Below, one piece after another: positions 45,846 to 53,300 of a DNA stretch of 64,000 nt (position 1 is the first letter of the stretch; each line of letters starts with the position of its first letter). The position numbers and the translations under genes were made by a program. Location: contig NZ_JACHFR010000003.1 in NCBI RefSeq assembly GCF_014202035.1, positions 239,155 through 303,154 on the forward strand. Direction: 5' to 3'. This DNA is from Treponema rectale (GTDB taxonomy: Bacteria > Spirochaetota > Spirochaetia > Treponematales > Treponemataceae). The notes beneath the pieces were generated by a model. It was not told the DNA's origin. It ran no database searches and was given only the letters and a program-made list of their open reading frames with translations.

Positions 45846-47063
45846 ATGAAAAAAATACTTCTTCTGTGCCGGGTTGTAGATAATTACGGTGACATAGGTT
45901 TTGTATACAGACTGTCCAGATCACTTTCAGAACTGTATCCTGAAGATTATGAACTTACTCTTGCGGTAAGCAATCTTGATTCCTTTTCAAAACTTTGTCC
46001 TTCCGTATCTCCTGATAAAAGCATTCAGAAATGCTGCGGCTGGAATATACTTGACTGGAATGCCTCAGAAAAAGCATCCGGCTTTATCAGTAAAAATTTT
46101 CCCGATGTTATTCTTGAATGTTTTCAGTGCGGACGTCCTGAGTGGCTTGATGAGCTTCTCTTTGATTCAGAAAACAGAAAATGCCTTATCGTAAACGTTG
46201 AGTATCTGACGGCAGAAGAGTGGGCTGATGATTTTCATCTGCTTAAAAGCGGAACAAGAAGCAGTTCCGTAAAGAAAATAAATTTCATGCCTGGCTTTAC
46301 TGATAAAACAGGGGGACTTGTACTGGATTCTTCATTTACTGAAAACCTCAGCTCTGCATCTGCTGCCTTAAATAAAATTGAAGGACTTATTCCTCAAGAG
46401 TCCTTCAGTGCAATAAAAACTTCTTCAGATTTTAATGTGCTTGTCTTTAACTATAAAAGAGATTTTTCCGTTCTTGCCGCTGCCCTTGAAAAGTTTTCTG
46501 CAGTGATAAAAAAGAATGTAAGGATTTTTGCAGCTCCCGGACTTAGTTTTGATTCTGTCGTGGAAGCTGCCGCGGGGTTAAGTCACGTAAAGATTCAGAA
46601 ACTTCCATATATGTGTCAGACTTCCTGGGATGCCCTTTTATGTCTCATGGATTTTAATTTCATCAGGGGGGAAGATTCTTTCAGCAGGGCAGCTTTATGC
46701 GGAAAACCTTTTGTCTGGGACATCTATCCTCAGGAAGGACAGTTTCATCTTGTAAAACTGGAAGCCTTTCTTTTAAGGTTAAAGCCTTATTTTTCAGACG
46801 GACAGCTTTTTAAGCGGTTCAGAAGATTTGTACTGGGCTATAATCTTAAGCTTCATGATGAGATTTGCAGTGAAGCTCTTGATGCAGTTACTCCTGAGGA
46901 ATATAAATGCCTTGAAGACAAAGACTTTGCTGTAAATGAACTTCTTTATCTTTTTGATGAATATTCAGCTTTGAAGGATGCTTTTTCTGAATTTGCCGGA
47001 GCTGCTGTTTCCAACGGAAATCTCACCGTACATCTTAATGAAGTGTTGAAAAATTACTTCTAA
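45846..47063 (+). CDS. earP: EF-P arginine rhamnosyltransferase EarP
   Basis: A 405-residue glycosyltransferase of the EarP family, which transfers rhamnose from dTDP-L-rhamnose to Arg32 of elongation factor P. The N-terminal CRVVDNYGDIGFVYRLSRSL contains the conserved Asp pair. Later FIRGEDSFSRAALCGKPFVWDIYPQEGQFH is the strongly conserved nucleotide-sugar site. The target gene efp follows 41 bases downstream. I start at the second ATG (45846): known EarP proteins begin a few residues before VVDNYGDIG, and a promoter would overlap the earlier ATG at 45828. Confidence 0.92.
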   Translation: MKKILLLCRVVDNYGDIGFVYRLSRSLSELYPEDYELTLAVSNLDSFSKLCPSVSPDKSIQKCCGWNILDWNASEKASGFISKNFPDVILECFQCGRPEWLDELLFDSENRKCLIVNVEYLTAEEWADDFHLLKSGTRSSSVKKINFMPGFTDKTGGLVLDSSFTENLSSASAALNKIEGLIPQESFSAIKTSSDFNVLVFNYKRDFSVLAAALEKFSAVIKKNVRIFAAPGLSFDSVVEAAAGLSHVKIQKLPYMCQTSWDALLCLMDFNFIRGEDSFSRAALCGKPFVWDIYPQEGQFHLVKLEAFLLRLKPYFSDGQLFKRFRRFVLGYNLKLHDEICSEALDAVTPEEYKCLEDKDFAVNELLYLFDEYSALKDAFSEFAGAAVSNGNLTVHLNEVLKNYF

Positions 47064-47074
47064 TTGTATATAAT
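47046..47074 (+). promoter_or_regulatory. efp promoter
   Basis: TTGAAA (47046-47051), 17-bp spacer, TATAAT (47069-47074), inside the end of earP. The ~24-base leader has AGGGG before ATG 47105, so efp is expressed more strongly than earP and independently of it. Confidence 0.75.
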
Positions 47075-47104
47075 AAGTACATATTTTTTTAGGGGACGTG
47101 TTTT

Positions 47105-47674
47105 ATGATTACAACAAATGAAATCAGAGTAGGCTCGGCTTTCATGTTCGAAGGCTCACCTTTTATCGTTCAGCGTATGCTCGGACAGAAATCAGGTCGT
47201 GCAGGTATCACTGTAAAACTTCGTGTAAAGAATATTGTTACAGGCGGAACACAGGACCTTGGTCTTGACGCCGGAGAAAAATTTGATGAAGTAGACCTTG
47301 AAGAAAAGAAAGTTAAGCTTTCATATATTGATGGTGACGACTATCACTTCATGGATCAGGAAACATATGATGACATTTCTCTTTCTAAGGAAGACCTTGG
47401 AGACAATGCCGGTTATGTTTCTCCTGATGATGATTATGAAGTTTCAATTACTTTCTATGAAGGAAAAGCAGTTGGTGTTAATCCTCCAATTAAAGTAACA
47501 CGCACAATTACTTATTGTGAACCTGGAATTAAGGGAGATACTTCTGGAAAATCCCTTAAGCCTGCTACTCTCGATACTGGTATCGAAGTAAAGGTTCCAT
47601 TGTTCTGCAATACAGACGACCGCATCGTTATCGATACACGTGACGGTTCATTTGTAGAACGTGCAAAGGACTAA
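47105..47674 (+). CDS. efp: Elongation factor P (arginine type)
   Basis: A 189-residue EF-P with three beta domains, which rescues ribosomes stalled on proline runs. The loop that reaches the peptidyl-transferase centre reads GQKSGRAG, with Arg at position 32 where E. coli has the lysine that is beta-lysylated. Arg32 is the residue rhamnosylated by EarP in Pseudomonas and Neisseria, in agreement with the neighbouring gene. The C-terminal domain has VPLFCNTDDRIVIDTRDGSFVERA. Strong site AGGGG and own promoter. Confidence 0.96.
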   Translation: MITTNEIRVGSAFMFEGSPFIVQRMLGQKSGRAGITVKLRVKNIVTGGTQDLGLDAGEKFDEVDLEEKKVKLSYIDGDDYHFMDQETYDDISLSKEDLGDNAGYVSPDDDYEVSITFYEGKAVGVNPPIKVTRTITYCEPGIKGDTSGKSLKPATLDTGIEVKVPLFCNTDDRIVIDTRDGSFVERAKD

Positions 47675-47697
47675 TGATTGACGGTGTTTTTACAGGC

Positions 47698-47727
47698 TTG
47701 TCATACCGGGAGTTTTTCTAGTATGAT
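47698..47727 (+). promoter_or_regulatory. tRNA-Arg promoter
   Basis: TTGTCA (47698-47703), 18-bp spacer, TATGAT (47722-47727). The tRNA begins at 47754. Confidence 0.6.
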
Positions 47728-47753
47728 TCAGGCCGGTTAAAAATACCGGATAC

Positions 47754-47828
47754 GATCCCGTAGCTCATTTTGGATAGAGCGTCTGCCTCCTAAGCAGAAG
47801 GTGGCGAGTTCGAACCCCGCCGGGGTCA
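47754..47828 (+). tRNA. tRNA-Arg (anticodon CCT)
   Basis: Acceptor GATCCCG / CGGGGTC (one T-G pair), D-arm GCTC...GAGC, anticodon stem TCTGC / GCAGA with loop CTCCTAA, T-arm GCGAG-TTCGAAC-CCCGC with an A52-C62 mismatch, discriminator A. CCA is not encoded. It reads AGG codons. Confidence 0.94.
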
Positions 47829-47834
47829 TATAAA

Positions 47835-47869
47835 ACCTGCTTTTCTATTAAGAAGGGCAGGTTTTTCTT
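47835..47869 (+). terminator. Terminator after tRNA-Arg
   Basis: A 12-bp stem ACCTGCTTTTCT / AGAAGGGCAGGT with loop ATTA, followed by TTTTTCTTTTTT. Confidence 0.9.
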
Positions 47870-47931
47870 TTTTAAAGCTTTATTTTTTTTCATTTTTTTA
47901 TGAGATTCTGTTTCATTATTCTGTAAACCTA

Positions 47932-47957
47932 TATACTAAAATGACAAAATTTGTCAT
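47932..47957 (+). promoter_or_regulatory. SDR-gene promoter region with perfect 17-bp dyad operator
   Basis: TATACT (47932-47937) is a likely -10; its -35 is poor. The expected start overlaps ATGACAAAATTTGTCAT (47941-47957), a perfect inverted repeat about a central A. A repressor bound there would block initiation. Confidence 0.6.
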
Positions 47958-47990
47958 AATGTCAGAATAAATAAACCGACGGAGGCTTAT

Positions 47991-48764
47991 ATGAAAAATT
48001 ATTTTGATTTGACCGGACAAGTTGCTGTAGTAACAGGCTGTTCTACAGGTCTTGGCGTTCAGATGGCAAAAGCACTTGCAAATCAGGGGGCTAAAATCGT
48101 TGCAATGGCACGCAGAAAGGATAAGATTGAAGCTGTAGCAAAAGAAATTGCTGATACATACAAAGTTGAAACCCTTGCCGTTCAGTGTGATATTACTGAT
48201 ACAGACAGGGTTAATGCTGCTGTAGATGAAGTTCTTGCTAAATTCGGTCGCATTGATATTGTTATCAACAATGCAGGAACCGGTGCTGTTGCTCCTGCAG
48301 AAGACATTACTGATGACCAGTTCAATGGAGAAATGAATGTTGATCTTTTCGGAACCTTCAAGGTTGCCCGTGCAGTTGCAAAGAAAGCAATGATTCCTGC
48401 AAAGTACGGCCGCGTAATCAATATCGCTTCAATGTATGGTCTTGTAGGAAACAAGATTGCAGGTTCAGCTCCATATCATGCAGCAAAAGGCGGTGTTGTA
48501 AACCTTACCCGTGCCCTTGCAGCAGAATGGGGTAAATACAATATTACTGTAAACTCAATCTGCCCTGGATATTTTTACACACCTCTTACAAAAGAAACTC
48601 TTGATTCAGATTTCTTCCAGCAGAATGCAAAGACAATGATTCCTATGGAACGCTATGGAAACGAAGGTGAACTTGACAGTGCCGCAGTATTCCTTGCAAG
48701 TCCGGCTTCAACTTATGTTACAGGCGTAAATCTTCCGGTAGACGGCGGATATACCTGCATGTAA
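47991..48764 (+). CDS. Short-chain dehydrogenase/reductase, gluconate 5-dehydrogenase-like
   Basis: A 257-residue classical SDR. The cofactor loop is TGCSTGLGVQMA (~16), the NNAG motif is at ~93, the catalytic Ser lies in IASMYG and the Tyr-Lys pair in PYHAAKG (~165). The C-terminal ASTYVTGVNLPVDGGYTC is standard. Its overall look is closest to gluconate 5-dehydrogenase or 2-deoxy-gluconate dehydrogenase, but SDR substrates are hard to predict. GGAGG precedes the ATG and a terminator follows, so it is monocistronic. Confidence 0.85.
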   Translation: MKNYFDLTGQVAVVTGCSTGLGVQMAKALANQGAKIVAMARRKDKIEAVAKEIADTYKVETLAVQCDITDTDRVNAAVDEVLAKFGRIDIVINNAGTGAVAPAEDITDDQFNGEMNVDLFGTFKVARAVAKKAMIPAKYGRVINIASMYGLVGNKIAGSAPYHAAKGGVVNLTRALAAEWGKYNITVNSICPGYFYTPLTKETLDSDFFQQNAKTMIPMERYGNEGELDSAAVFLASPASTYVTGVNLPVDGGYTCM

Positions 48765-48788
48765 TAAAAAAAGAATAAGCCGTGCATA

Positions 48789-48833
48789 AACCGTCCCTGT
48801 CATATATTGAAGTATGACTGCGGACGGTTTTTT
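48789..48833 (+). terminator. Terminator after the SDR gene
   Basis: AACCGTCC / GGACGGTT outer stem with an inner GTCATA / TATGAC stem, followed by TTTTTTG. Confidence 0.88.
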
Positions 48834-48855
48834 GTTTTTAGTATGAAAAAAAAGT

Positions 48856-48884
48856 TTTAAAGTTTTAAGAAAGTGCTTTATAAT
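48856..48884 (+). promoter_or_regulatory. Promoter of the Dabb-domain gene
   Basis: TTTAAA (48856-48861), 17-bp spacer, TATAAT (48879-48884). The ~50-base leader contains AGGGGG before ATG 48943. Confidence 0.65.
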
Positions 48885-48942
48885 TTTTTAAGCAGGTTCT
48901 GGAATGCAGGCCTTTAATCAAATGCCTTTCAGGGGGTTAATC

Positions 48943-49260
48943 ATGAAGCACTGTATAATTGTAAAATTCAATCCGGATATTTCGATGAAGATAGAAAATT
49001 CCTTCATCATGCAGATAAAAAAGCTTTTTGATGAATGTCTTGAAATTGAAGGCATTCATTCCGTAAAGGTGTTCCGCAACTGTAATAATATGGACGGCAG
49101 GTCTGATATTATGATTCAGATTGATATGGATAAGTCGGCTCTGGACGCTTATGACAAAAGTGATGCCCATCTTATGTGGAAGGCAGAATACGGAAGGTTC
49201 ATAGCATCAAAGTCTGTAATTGATTATGAAGAGGAAAAGCCTGTAAATCCGAAGCACTGA
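48943..49260 (+). CDS. Dabb (stress-responsive alpha/beta barrel) domain protein
   Basis: A 105-residue protein with the ferredoxin-like Dabb pattern: KHCIIVKFNPD at the start, IHSVKVFRNCN, then DIMIQIDMDKSALDAYDKSDAHLMWKAEYG with the conserved H near 85. These small dimeric proteins occur in catabolic and stress operons; no reaction is known for most. I start at ATG 48943 behind AGGGGG, since the upstream ATG at 48904 has no site. Its own promoter makes it independent of the SDR gene. Confidence 0.78.
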   Translation: MKHCIIVKFNPDISMKIENSFIMQIKKLFDECLEIEGIHSVKVFRNCNNMDGRSDIMIQIDMDKSALDAYDKSDAHLMWKAEYGRFIASKSVIDYEEEKPVNPKH

Positions 49261-49344
49261 AGTCCGGTTCACTGCGGTTAGAATTGTATAAAATGCGTAA
49301 AAGTTTTATATTGTCTCTAAGATTTTTTTTATCAGGGTATATAT

Positions 49345-50481
49345 ATGAAACTTACTTGTGGTATTGTTGGACTTCCTAATGTAGGAAAGTCTACTATTTT
49401 TAGTGCGCTTACAAAGGCTCCGGCTGAAGCTGCAAATTATCCTTTCTGTACGATTGATCCTAATACAGGCGTTGTTGATCTTCCGGATGAACGTCTTGAT
49501 TTTATGGCAAGTGTTTTTCAGCCTAAGAAGAAGATTCCTGCATCCGTTGATTTTGTTGATATCGCAGGACTTATAAAAGGTGCTTCAAAGGGAGAAGGTC
49601 TTGGAAACCAGTTCCTTGCTAATATTCGTGAAACTGCAGTAATTGCTCATGTAGTACGCTGTTTTGATAATCCTGACATTCAGCATGTTCGTGAGGATGC
49701 AAAAACAGATGCTCCTATTGATCCTGAAAGCGATATTCTTACTATTGACTTTGAGCTTGCACAGGCTGATCTTGATACAATCAACAAGCGTGCAGAAAAA
49801 ATTACTAAACAGATTCGTGCCCTGGGAAAAGATGAAGAAAAACGTCTTGCACCTTATTTCAGTGCAGTAGAAAAAATAAAGCCTCTCCTTACGGAAGGTA
49901 AGTGTGCCCGCATGGCAGATCTTACTGATGAAGAAAAAACTGCTGTATATGACCTTCATCTTCTGACAATCAAGCCTCAGGTATTTGTATGCAATATTGA
50001 TGAAGACACTATTTCTGAAGGAACAAACAAGTATGTAGAAACCGTAAAAAAGATTGCTGATGAGACAAAATCAGAAGTAATCGTTATCTGCGGAAAGTTT
50101 GAGTCAGACCTTTCAGATATTACTGATGAAAATGACCGCAAGGAATTTATGGATGCCGTTGGACTTAAAGAAAGCGGACTTTCTGTACTTGCACGCCATG
50201 TATATCATCTTATGGGCCTCAGGACTTTCTTTACAGGCGGACCGGATGAATGCCGTGCATGGACCATTCATGCCGGAGACAAGGCTCCCCAGGCTGCAGG
50301 TGTAATTCATACAGACTTTGAGAAAGGATTCATTAAGGCAGAAGCTTATACAGTTGACGATCTCCGTCAGTACGGAAGTGAGGCTGAGATTAAGGCTGCA
50401 GGCAAGTACCGTCAGGAAGGAAAGGACTATGTGGTTCAGGACGGCGATGTCCTCTTCTTTAAGTTTAACGTAACGAAATAA
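49345..50481 (+). CDS. ychF: Ribosome-binding ATPase YchF (OLA1 family)
   Basis: A 378-residue Obg-related P-loop protein that uses ATP rather than GTP and binds ribosomes. Motifs: GLPNVGKSTIFSALT (G1), VDFVDIAGLIKGASKGEGLGN (G3), the YchF-type NIDE in place of NKxD (~215), and a C-terminal TGS domain (~280-378, TFFTGGPDECRAWTIHAGDKAPQAAG). Length is slightly above the usual ~363. AGGG lies ~8 bases before the ATG. Terminator downstream. Confidence 0.95.
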   Translation: MKLTCGIVGLPNVGKSTIFSALTKAPAEAANYPFCTIDPNTGVVDLPDERLDFMASVFQPKKKIPASVDFVDIAGLIKGASKGEGLGNQFLANIRETAVIAHVVRCFDNPDIQHVREDAKTDAPIDPESDILTIDFELAQADLDTINKRAEKITKQIRALGKDEEKRLAPYFSAVEKIKPLLTEGKCARMADLTDEEKTAVYDLHLLTIKPQVFVCNIDEDTISEGTNKYVETVKKIADETKSEVIVICGKFESDLSDITDENDRKEFMDAVGLKESGLSVLARHVYHLMGLRTFFTGGPDECRAWTIHAGDKAPQAAGVIHTDFEKGFIKAEAYTVDDLRQYGSEAEIKAAGKYRQEGKDYVVQDGDVLFFKFNVTK

Positions 50482-50503
50482 TTTTTTTACTTTCGTATTT
50501 ATG

Positions 50504-50537
50504 GGCTGATACTCTCTGCAGTTATCAGCCTTTTTTT
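50504..50537 (+). terminator. Terminator after ychF
   Basis: An 8-bp stem GGCTGATA / TATCAGCC with an 11-base loop, followed by seven T residues. Confidence 0.87.
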
Positions 50538-50559
50538 ATAGATATTTTATTTAAAAGTA

Positions 50560-50612
50560 TTGACTAAAAATTAGAGTTAGCGTATAGTAACCACAGTTAG
50601 ATAAAACTAACT
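50560..50612 (+). promoter_or_regulatory. Promoter plus inverted-repeat operator of DUF3793-flavodoxin
   Basis: TTGACT (50560-50565), 17-bp spacer, TATAGT (50583-50588). A perfect dyad AGTTAG-ATAAAA-CTAACT (50595-50612) covers the expected start, and a weaker GTTAG...GTAAC pair (50576-50591) overlaps the -10. The layout is that of a repressed gene; the TTAG/CTAA character recalls DtxR-type metal repressors, but the match is not close enough to assign. Confidence 0.65.
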
Positions 50613-50628
50613 ACTAACCTCGAAATTA

Positions 50629-50696
50629 AGCGGGTGTATGTTCGTATTCTCCTTACACAGCCACAAAAGAAACTCTCATACACCTGCTTTTTTTTT
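50629..50696 (+). terminator. Terminator hairpin in the leader of DUF3793-flavodoxin
   Basis: AGCGGGTGTATG (50629-50640) pairs with CATACACCTGCT (50677-50688) over 12 bp (one G-T) with a 36-base loop, followed by nine T residues (50688-50696), 14 bases before the DUF3793 start. It lies between the promoter and the gene, so it should stop transcripts unless overridden. Confidence 0.7.
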
Positions 50697-50709
50697 AACG
50701 GATGACGGA

Positions 50710-51297
50710 ATGAGTTTTGATAAAGTGGTATTGCATCTTGCTTCTCCTGCCCTCTGCGGAATAAAACCCTCCTGCCTGTTTTCCATGGATGAACAGACCT
50801 GCCGGCGGGAGTTTTCAAGAATAAAAGAATGGAATAAAAAACTTTCTGAAGTGGGAAGACGTCTTGTTGTTCTTAAGACTTTGTGTACTTTCCTGATTTT
50901 TGCTTATGATGAAAAACTTCTTGAAAAAACTGTATGTAATTTGAACTGCATTAAATATCTTGAATCAAAAGATTATCCTGTAACTGAAGGAACGGAAAAA
51001 CTTCTCCATGAACTGTTCAGACGGCTCTGCAGTAATTCTTCAAAGGGGTTTCCTCATGAAGTAGGACTGTTTCTCGGGTATCCTCTGGAAGACGTCCTTG
51101 CCTTTGAGCGTTACGGCGGAAGGGGATGCAAGTATACCGGCTGCTGGTCAGTTTATGGAGATGTTGAGAGCGCCTGCCGGAAAATGAATGAATATAAAAG
51201 ATGTTCCTCTGAATGCTGTGAACTTTTTGATAAGGGTTATAACGTGGTGGATATCAGCACGAAATATAAGACAAACATATTGAAGGAGGTTTGCTGA
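50710..51297 (+). CDS. DUF3793-family protein
   Basis: A 195-residue protein of the DUF3793 family. Recognised by FDKVVLHLASPALCGIKPSCLFSM at the N-terminus, LVVLKTLCTFLIFAYD in the middle, GFPHEVGLFLGYPLEDVLAFE (~125) and KYTGCWSVYGDVESACRKMNEYKRCSSEC near the end. Members are common in anaerobic Firmicutes, where they often lie beside flavodoxin or iron-uptake genes; function unknown. I start at ATG 50710; an in-frame ATG at 50638 lies inside the leader hairpin. Its stop touches the flavodoxin start. Confidence 0.82.
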   Translation: MSFDKVVLHLASPALCGIKPSCLFSMDEQTCRREFSRIKEWNKKLSEVGRRLVVLKTLCTFLIFAYDEKLLEKTVCNLNCIKYLESKDYPVTEGTEKLLHELFRRLCSNSSKGFPHEVGLFLGYPLEDVLAFERYGGRGCKYTGCWSVYGDVESACRKMNEYKRCSSECCELFDKGYNVVDISTKYKTNILKEVC

Positions 51298-51714
51298 ATG
51301 AAAAAAGCAGTCATTTATGCAAGCACTACAGGTAACACTGAAGCTATGGCAAATGCCGTTGCAGAGGGTGTAAAAGAAAGCGGCGCAGAACTTGTTTTTG
51401 CACAGGCTTCAGAGGCAGATGCGGCAGAAGTTGCATCCTGTGATGTAATAATTCTGGGAAGTCCTGCAATGGGTGATGAAGTTCTGGAAGACTCTATGGA
51501 AGATTTTTATGCCGGACTTGAACCGTCACTTTCTTCAAAGAAAGTTGCAGTATTCGGAAGCTATGACTGGGGTGACGGTCAGTGGCTCAGAACCTGGACT
51601 GAACGTCTTTCTGCAGCCGGTGCAGTTGTTCTTAACGGAGAAGGTTTGAAAGCACAGCTTACTCCAGATGAAGCTGCTCTTGCAGAGTGTAAGGAACTGG
51701 GAAAAATCAGCTGA
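51298..51714 (+). CDS. Flavodoxin
   Basis: A 138-residue short-chain flavodoxin. The FMN phosphate loop YASTTGNTEAMANAV is at residues 8-22 and the ring-binding loops read LGSPAMGDEVLED and FGSYDWGDGQWL. Flavodoxin carries electrons in place of ferredoxin when iron is scarce, which fits the operator upstream of this two-gene unit. GGAGG lies before the ATG, which directly follows the DUF3793 stop. Confidence 0.93.
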   Translation: MKKAVIYASTTGNTEAMANAVAEGVKESGAELVFAQASEADAAEVASCDVIILGSPAMGDEVLEDSMEDFYAGLEPSLSSKKVAVFGSYDWGDGQWLRTWTERLSAAGAVVLNGEGLKAQLTPDEAALAECKELGKIS

Positions 51715-51770
51715 AAAAAAATGAAGCCCGGCAGTAAAAAATAAAAGCAGTAGTTTTATTGCCGGACTTC
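51715..51770 (-). terminator. Terminator of the PI-PLC/lipoprotein unit (possibly bidirectional)
   Basis: On the minus strand GAAGTCCGGCAATAAAA pairs with the facing TTTTTACTGCCGGGCTTC, then ATTTTTTTTC. It lies between convergent flavodoxin and lipoprotein genes. On the plus strand the T-run is missing, so it mainly serves the minus strand. Confidence 0.75.
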
Positions 51771-51867
51771 GTGACAGTACCTTGTCAGGGCTAAAAAGTT
51801 TTTTTCTTCCTAAAAAACTTTTATAATCAGTAAGAAATCTTACGATTTTAAGCAGTTGTAAAAAAAA

Positions 51868-52209
51868 TCAGTTCAGCGTGTAAACGCTGTCTCCGTCATT
51901 ATAGATTCCGTCTTTTATCTGAATCACTGCAGATAATGCGCAGGCTTCCAGTCCGGAACCGTTGTCAATTTTTTCAAAATAAATGTTTAATTCTGAAGTT
52001 TTTCCGGCAGTTCCGGAATATGATCCCTTTGCAATTGTTTTTGAATCACAGCTGCAGGACCAGTTTCCGTCATTGTAAAAAGTGTAGCTTGTAGTACCGT
52101 CAGTAAGAACGGCAGAAGCTTCTTCTGAACTCTGACCGCTGCAGGAAAATGCAGAAATGCACAAAGCAGTCAAAAAAACTGCTGCAGTAGCTTTAAGAAA
52201 TTTTTTCAT
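51868..52209 (-). CDS. Small lipoprotein of unknown function
   Basis: A 113-residue protein with a lipoprotein signal: basic start MKKFLK, hydrophobic core, lipobox AFSC (Cys ~23). The ~90-residue mature part has beta-strand character (SYTFYNDGNWSCSCDSKTIAKGSYSG, later DGIYNDGDSVYTL), like small extracellular beta-sandwich modules. AGGAGG precedes the start. It follows the PI-PLC gene by 31 bases and probably shares its mRNA; an accessory or surface-anchoring role is a guess. Confidence 0.75.
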   Translation of the reverse strand: MKKFLKATAAVFLTALCISAFSCSGQSSEEASAVLTDGTTSYTFYNDGNWSCSCDSKTIAKGSYSGTAGKTSELNIYFEKIDNGSGLEACALSAVIQIKDGIYNDGDSVYTLN

Positions 52210-52240
52210 GTAAGTCCTCCTTATAAAGATTCATCCCGGG

Positions 52241-53146
52241 CTAGAAATTTGTTTCATAAACAAGTTCTGCCAGATCTGCCGTTGCAAAATCCATAATTAC
52301 AGTACCGTAGCGGCCTGATGCATCGGAAAGGTATGAAGAAAGCTTGCTGTTGATTGTATTGGAAACGTACGGAATGTTTGGAATTCCTAAAAAGGATTTG
52401 TATCCGCTTGTGTAGTTAAGATACATTGTTGAAGAAGAACCGCTCAGGGCTTCTGAAAACAGTGAAGTAATCGCAGACCATTTGTTGGAGTTGTTTCCTA
52501 CTTTATAGCTGTCCTGAATTCGTAACGTGCAGTTTGAATAGCTGATGGTTGAGGTTGTGTTGTCTCCCCAGCCGCTTGAGGCATTAAGTCCTAAAGGCCA
52601 GGTTGCGGCACTGAATCTTCTTAAGAGAACGATTTTTCCCCTGACGTCACCGATTGCAGGAATGTAGGAGTGGGTCCAGAACAGATTTGAATAAGTGTTC
52701 ATATATTCAAGAAAAACTGTCTCAAAGGATTTAGAATTTCCGTAAGCATCGTATTCTTCCTTGACGGACATGATGATTGTTTCTGTAGGATTTTCAGAAA
52801 GGAAATTTCTGCAGGCAGTAAGTACATCATCAAAGTTTAAATGCTGGTACACGGAACCGTGATGAATTACAAAAGCATCTTCATAATTGCGGCATCTTAT
52901 GTCCAGGTAACGTATGCCTGCTTCCAGCTGGTCTGATATTCCAAGACTCTGGCATTTAGCAGTTCCGGAAATACTTTCATAAGTGGCTCCTGAATCATGT
53001 GTTCCCGGAATTGAAATGGCTGACAGTTGAGTTGAGTCACTTATTTGTGACATCCAGTTTGCAGAAGTGTAGTCTTCTGCAGTAAGTGAAATTGCAGCTG
53101 CCGTAAGCAGTGCGGCTGTACAGGACAAAACTTTTTTTAATGTCAT
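52241..53146 (-). CDS. Secreted phosphatidylinositol-specific phospholipase C-like enzyme
   Basis: A 301-residue exported protein. After a signal peptide (~1-22) the PI-PLC X domain shows SISIPGTHDSGA (first catalytic His), RYLDIRCRNYEDAFVIHHGSVYQ (Arg/Asp and second His) and IIMSVKEEYD. Bacterial members cleave phosphatidylinositol or GPI-anchor lipids of host membranes without calcium. I start at MTLKK (53146), which follows AGGAGG; an upstream in-frame ATG would add 15 residues ahead of the signal peptide. In a host-associated spirochaete it could act on host lipids. Confidence 0.88.
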   Translation of the reverse strand: MTLKKVLSCTAALLTAAAISLTAEDYTSANWMSQISDSTQLSAISIPGTHDSGATYESISGTAKCQSLGISDQLEAGIRYLDIRCRNYEDAFVIHHGSVYQHLNFDDVLTACRNFLSENPTETIIMSVKEEYDAYGNSKSFETVFLEYMNTYSNLFWTHSYIPAIGDVRGKIVLLRRFSAATWPLGLNASSGWGDNTTSTISYSNCTLRIQDSYKVGNNSNKWSAITSLFSEALSGSSSTMYLNYTSGYKSFLGIPNIPYVSNTINSKLSSYLSDASGRYGTVIMDFATADLAELVYETNF

Positions 53147-53169
53147 GTAATCCTCCTTATGTAAACAAA

Positions 53170-53198
53170 ATGTTAAGTCCATAAAATTCACCAGTCAA
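53170..53198 (-). promoter_or_regulatory. PI-PLC promoter
   Basis: Minus strand: TTGACT (53198-53193), 17-bp spacer, TAACAT (53175-53170); the ~17-base leader holds AAGGAGG. Confidence 0.6.
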
Positions 53199-53264
53199 GA
53201 AAAAATTTTTTTTAAGTCTGAATCAATTTTTTTTATGTCCTCATCAGCTCTTTAATAACTATAC

Positions 53265-53293
53265 TAGACCTGTGAAGTTCAATGTGGAATAAT
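53265..53293 (+). promoter_or_regulatory. Radical-SAM gene promoter, possibly leaderless
   Basis: TAGACC (53265-53270), 17-bp spacer, AATAAT (53288-53293), 7 bases to the second ATG at 53301. A weak GGA at 53286-53288 leaves conventional initiation at 53298 possible. Confidence 0.4.
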
Positions 53294-53300
53294 TCAGATG

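Noticed and set aside
50638..50709. An N-terminal extension of the DUF3793 protein from ATG 50638.
   Set aside because: The family's conserved start is MSFDKVVLHLA at 50710, and the extension coincides with the terminator hairpin and its T-run.
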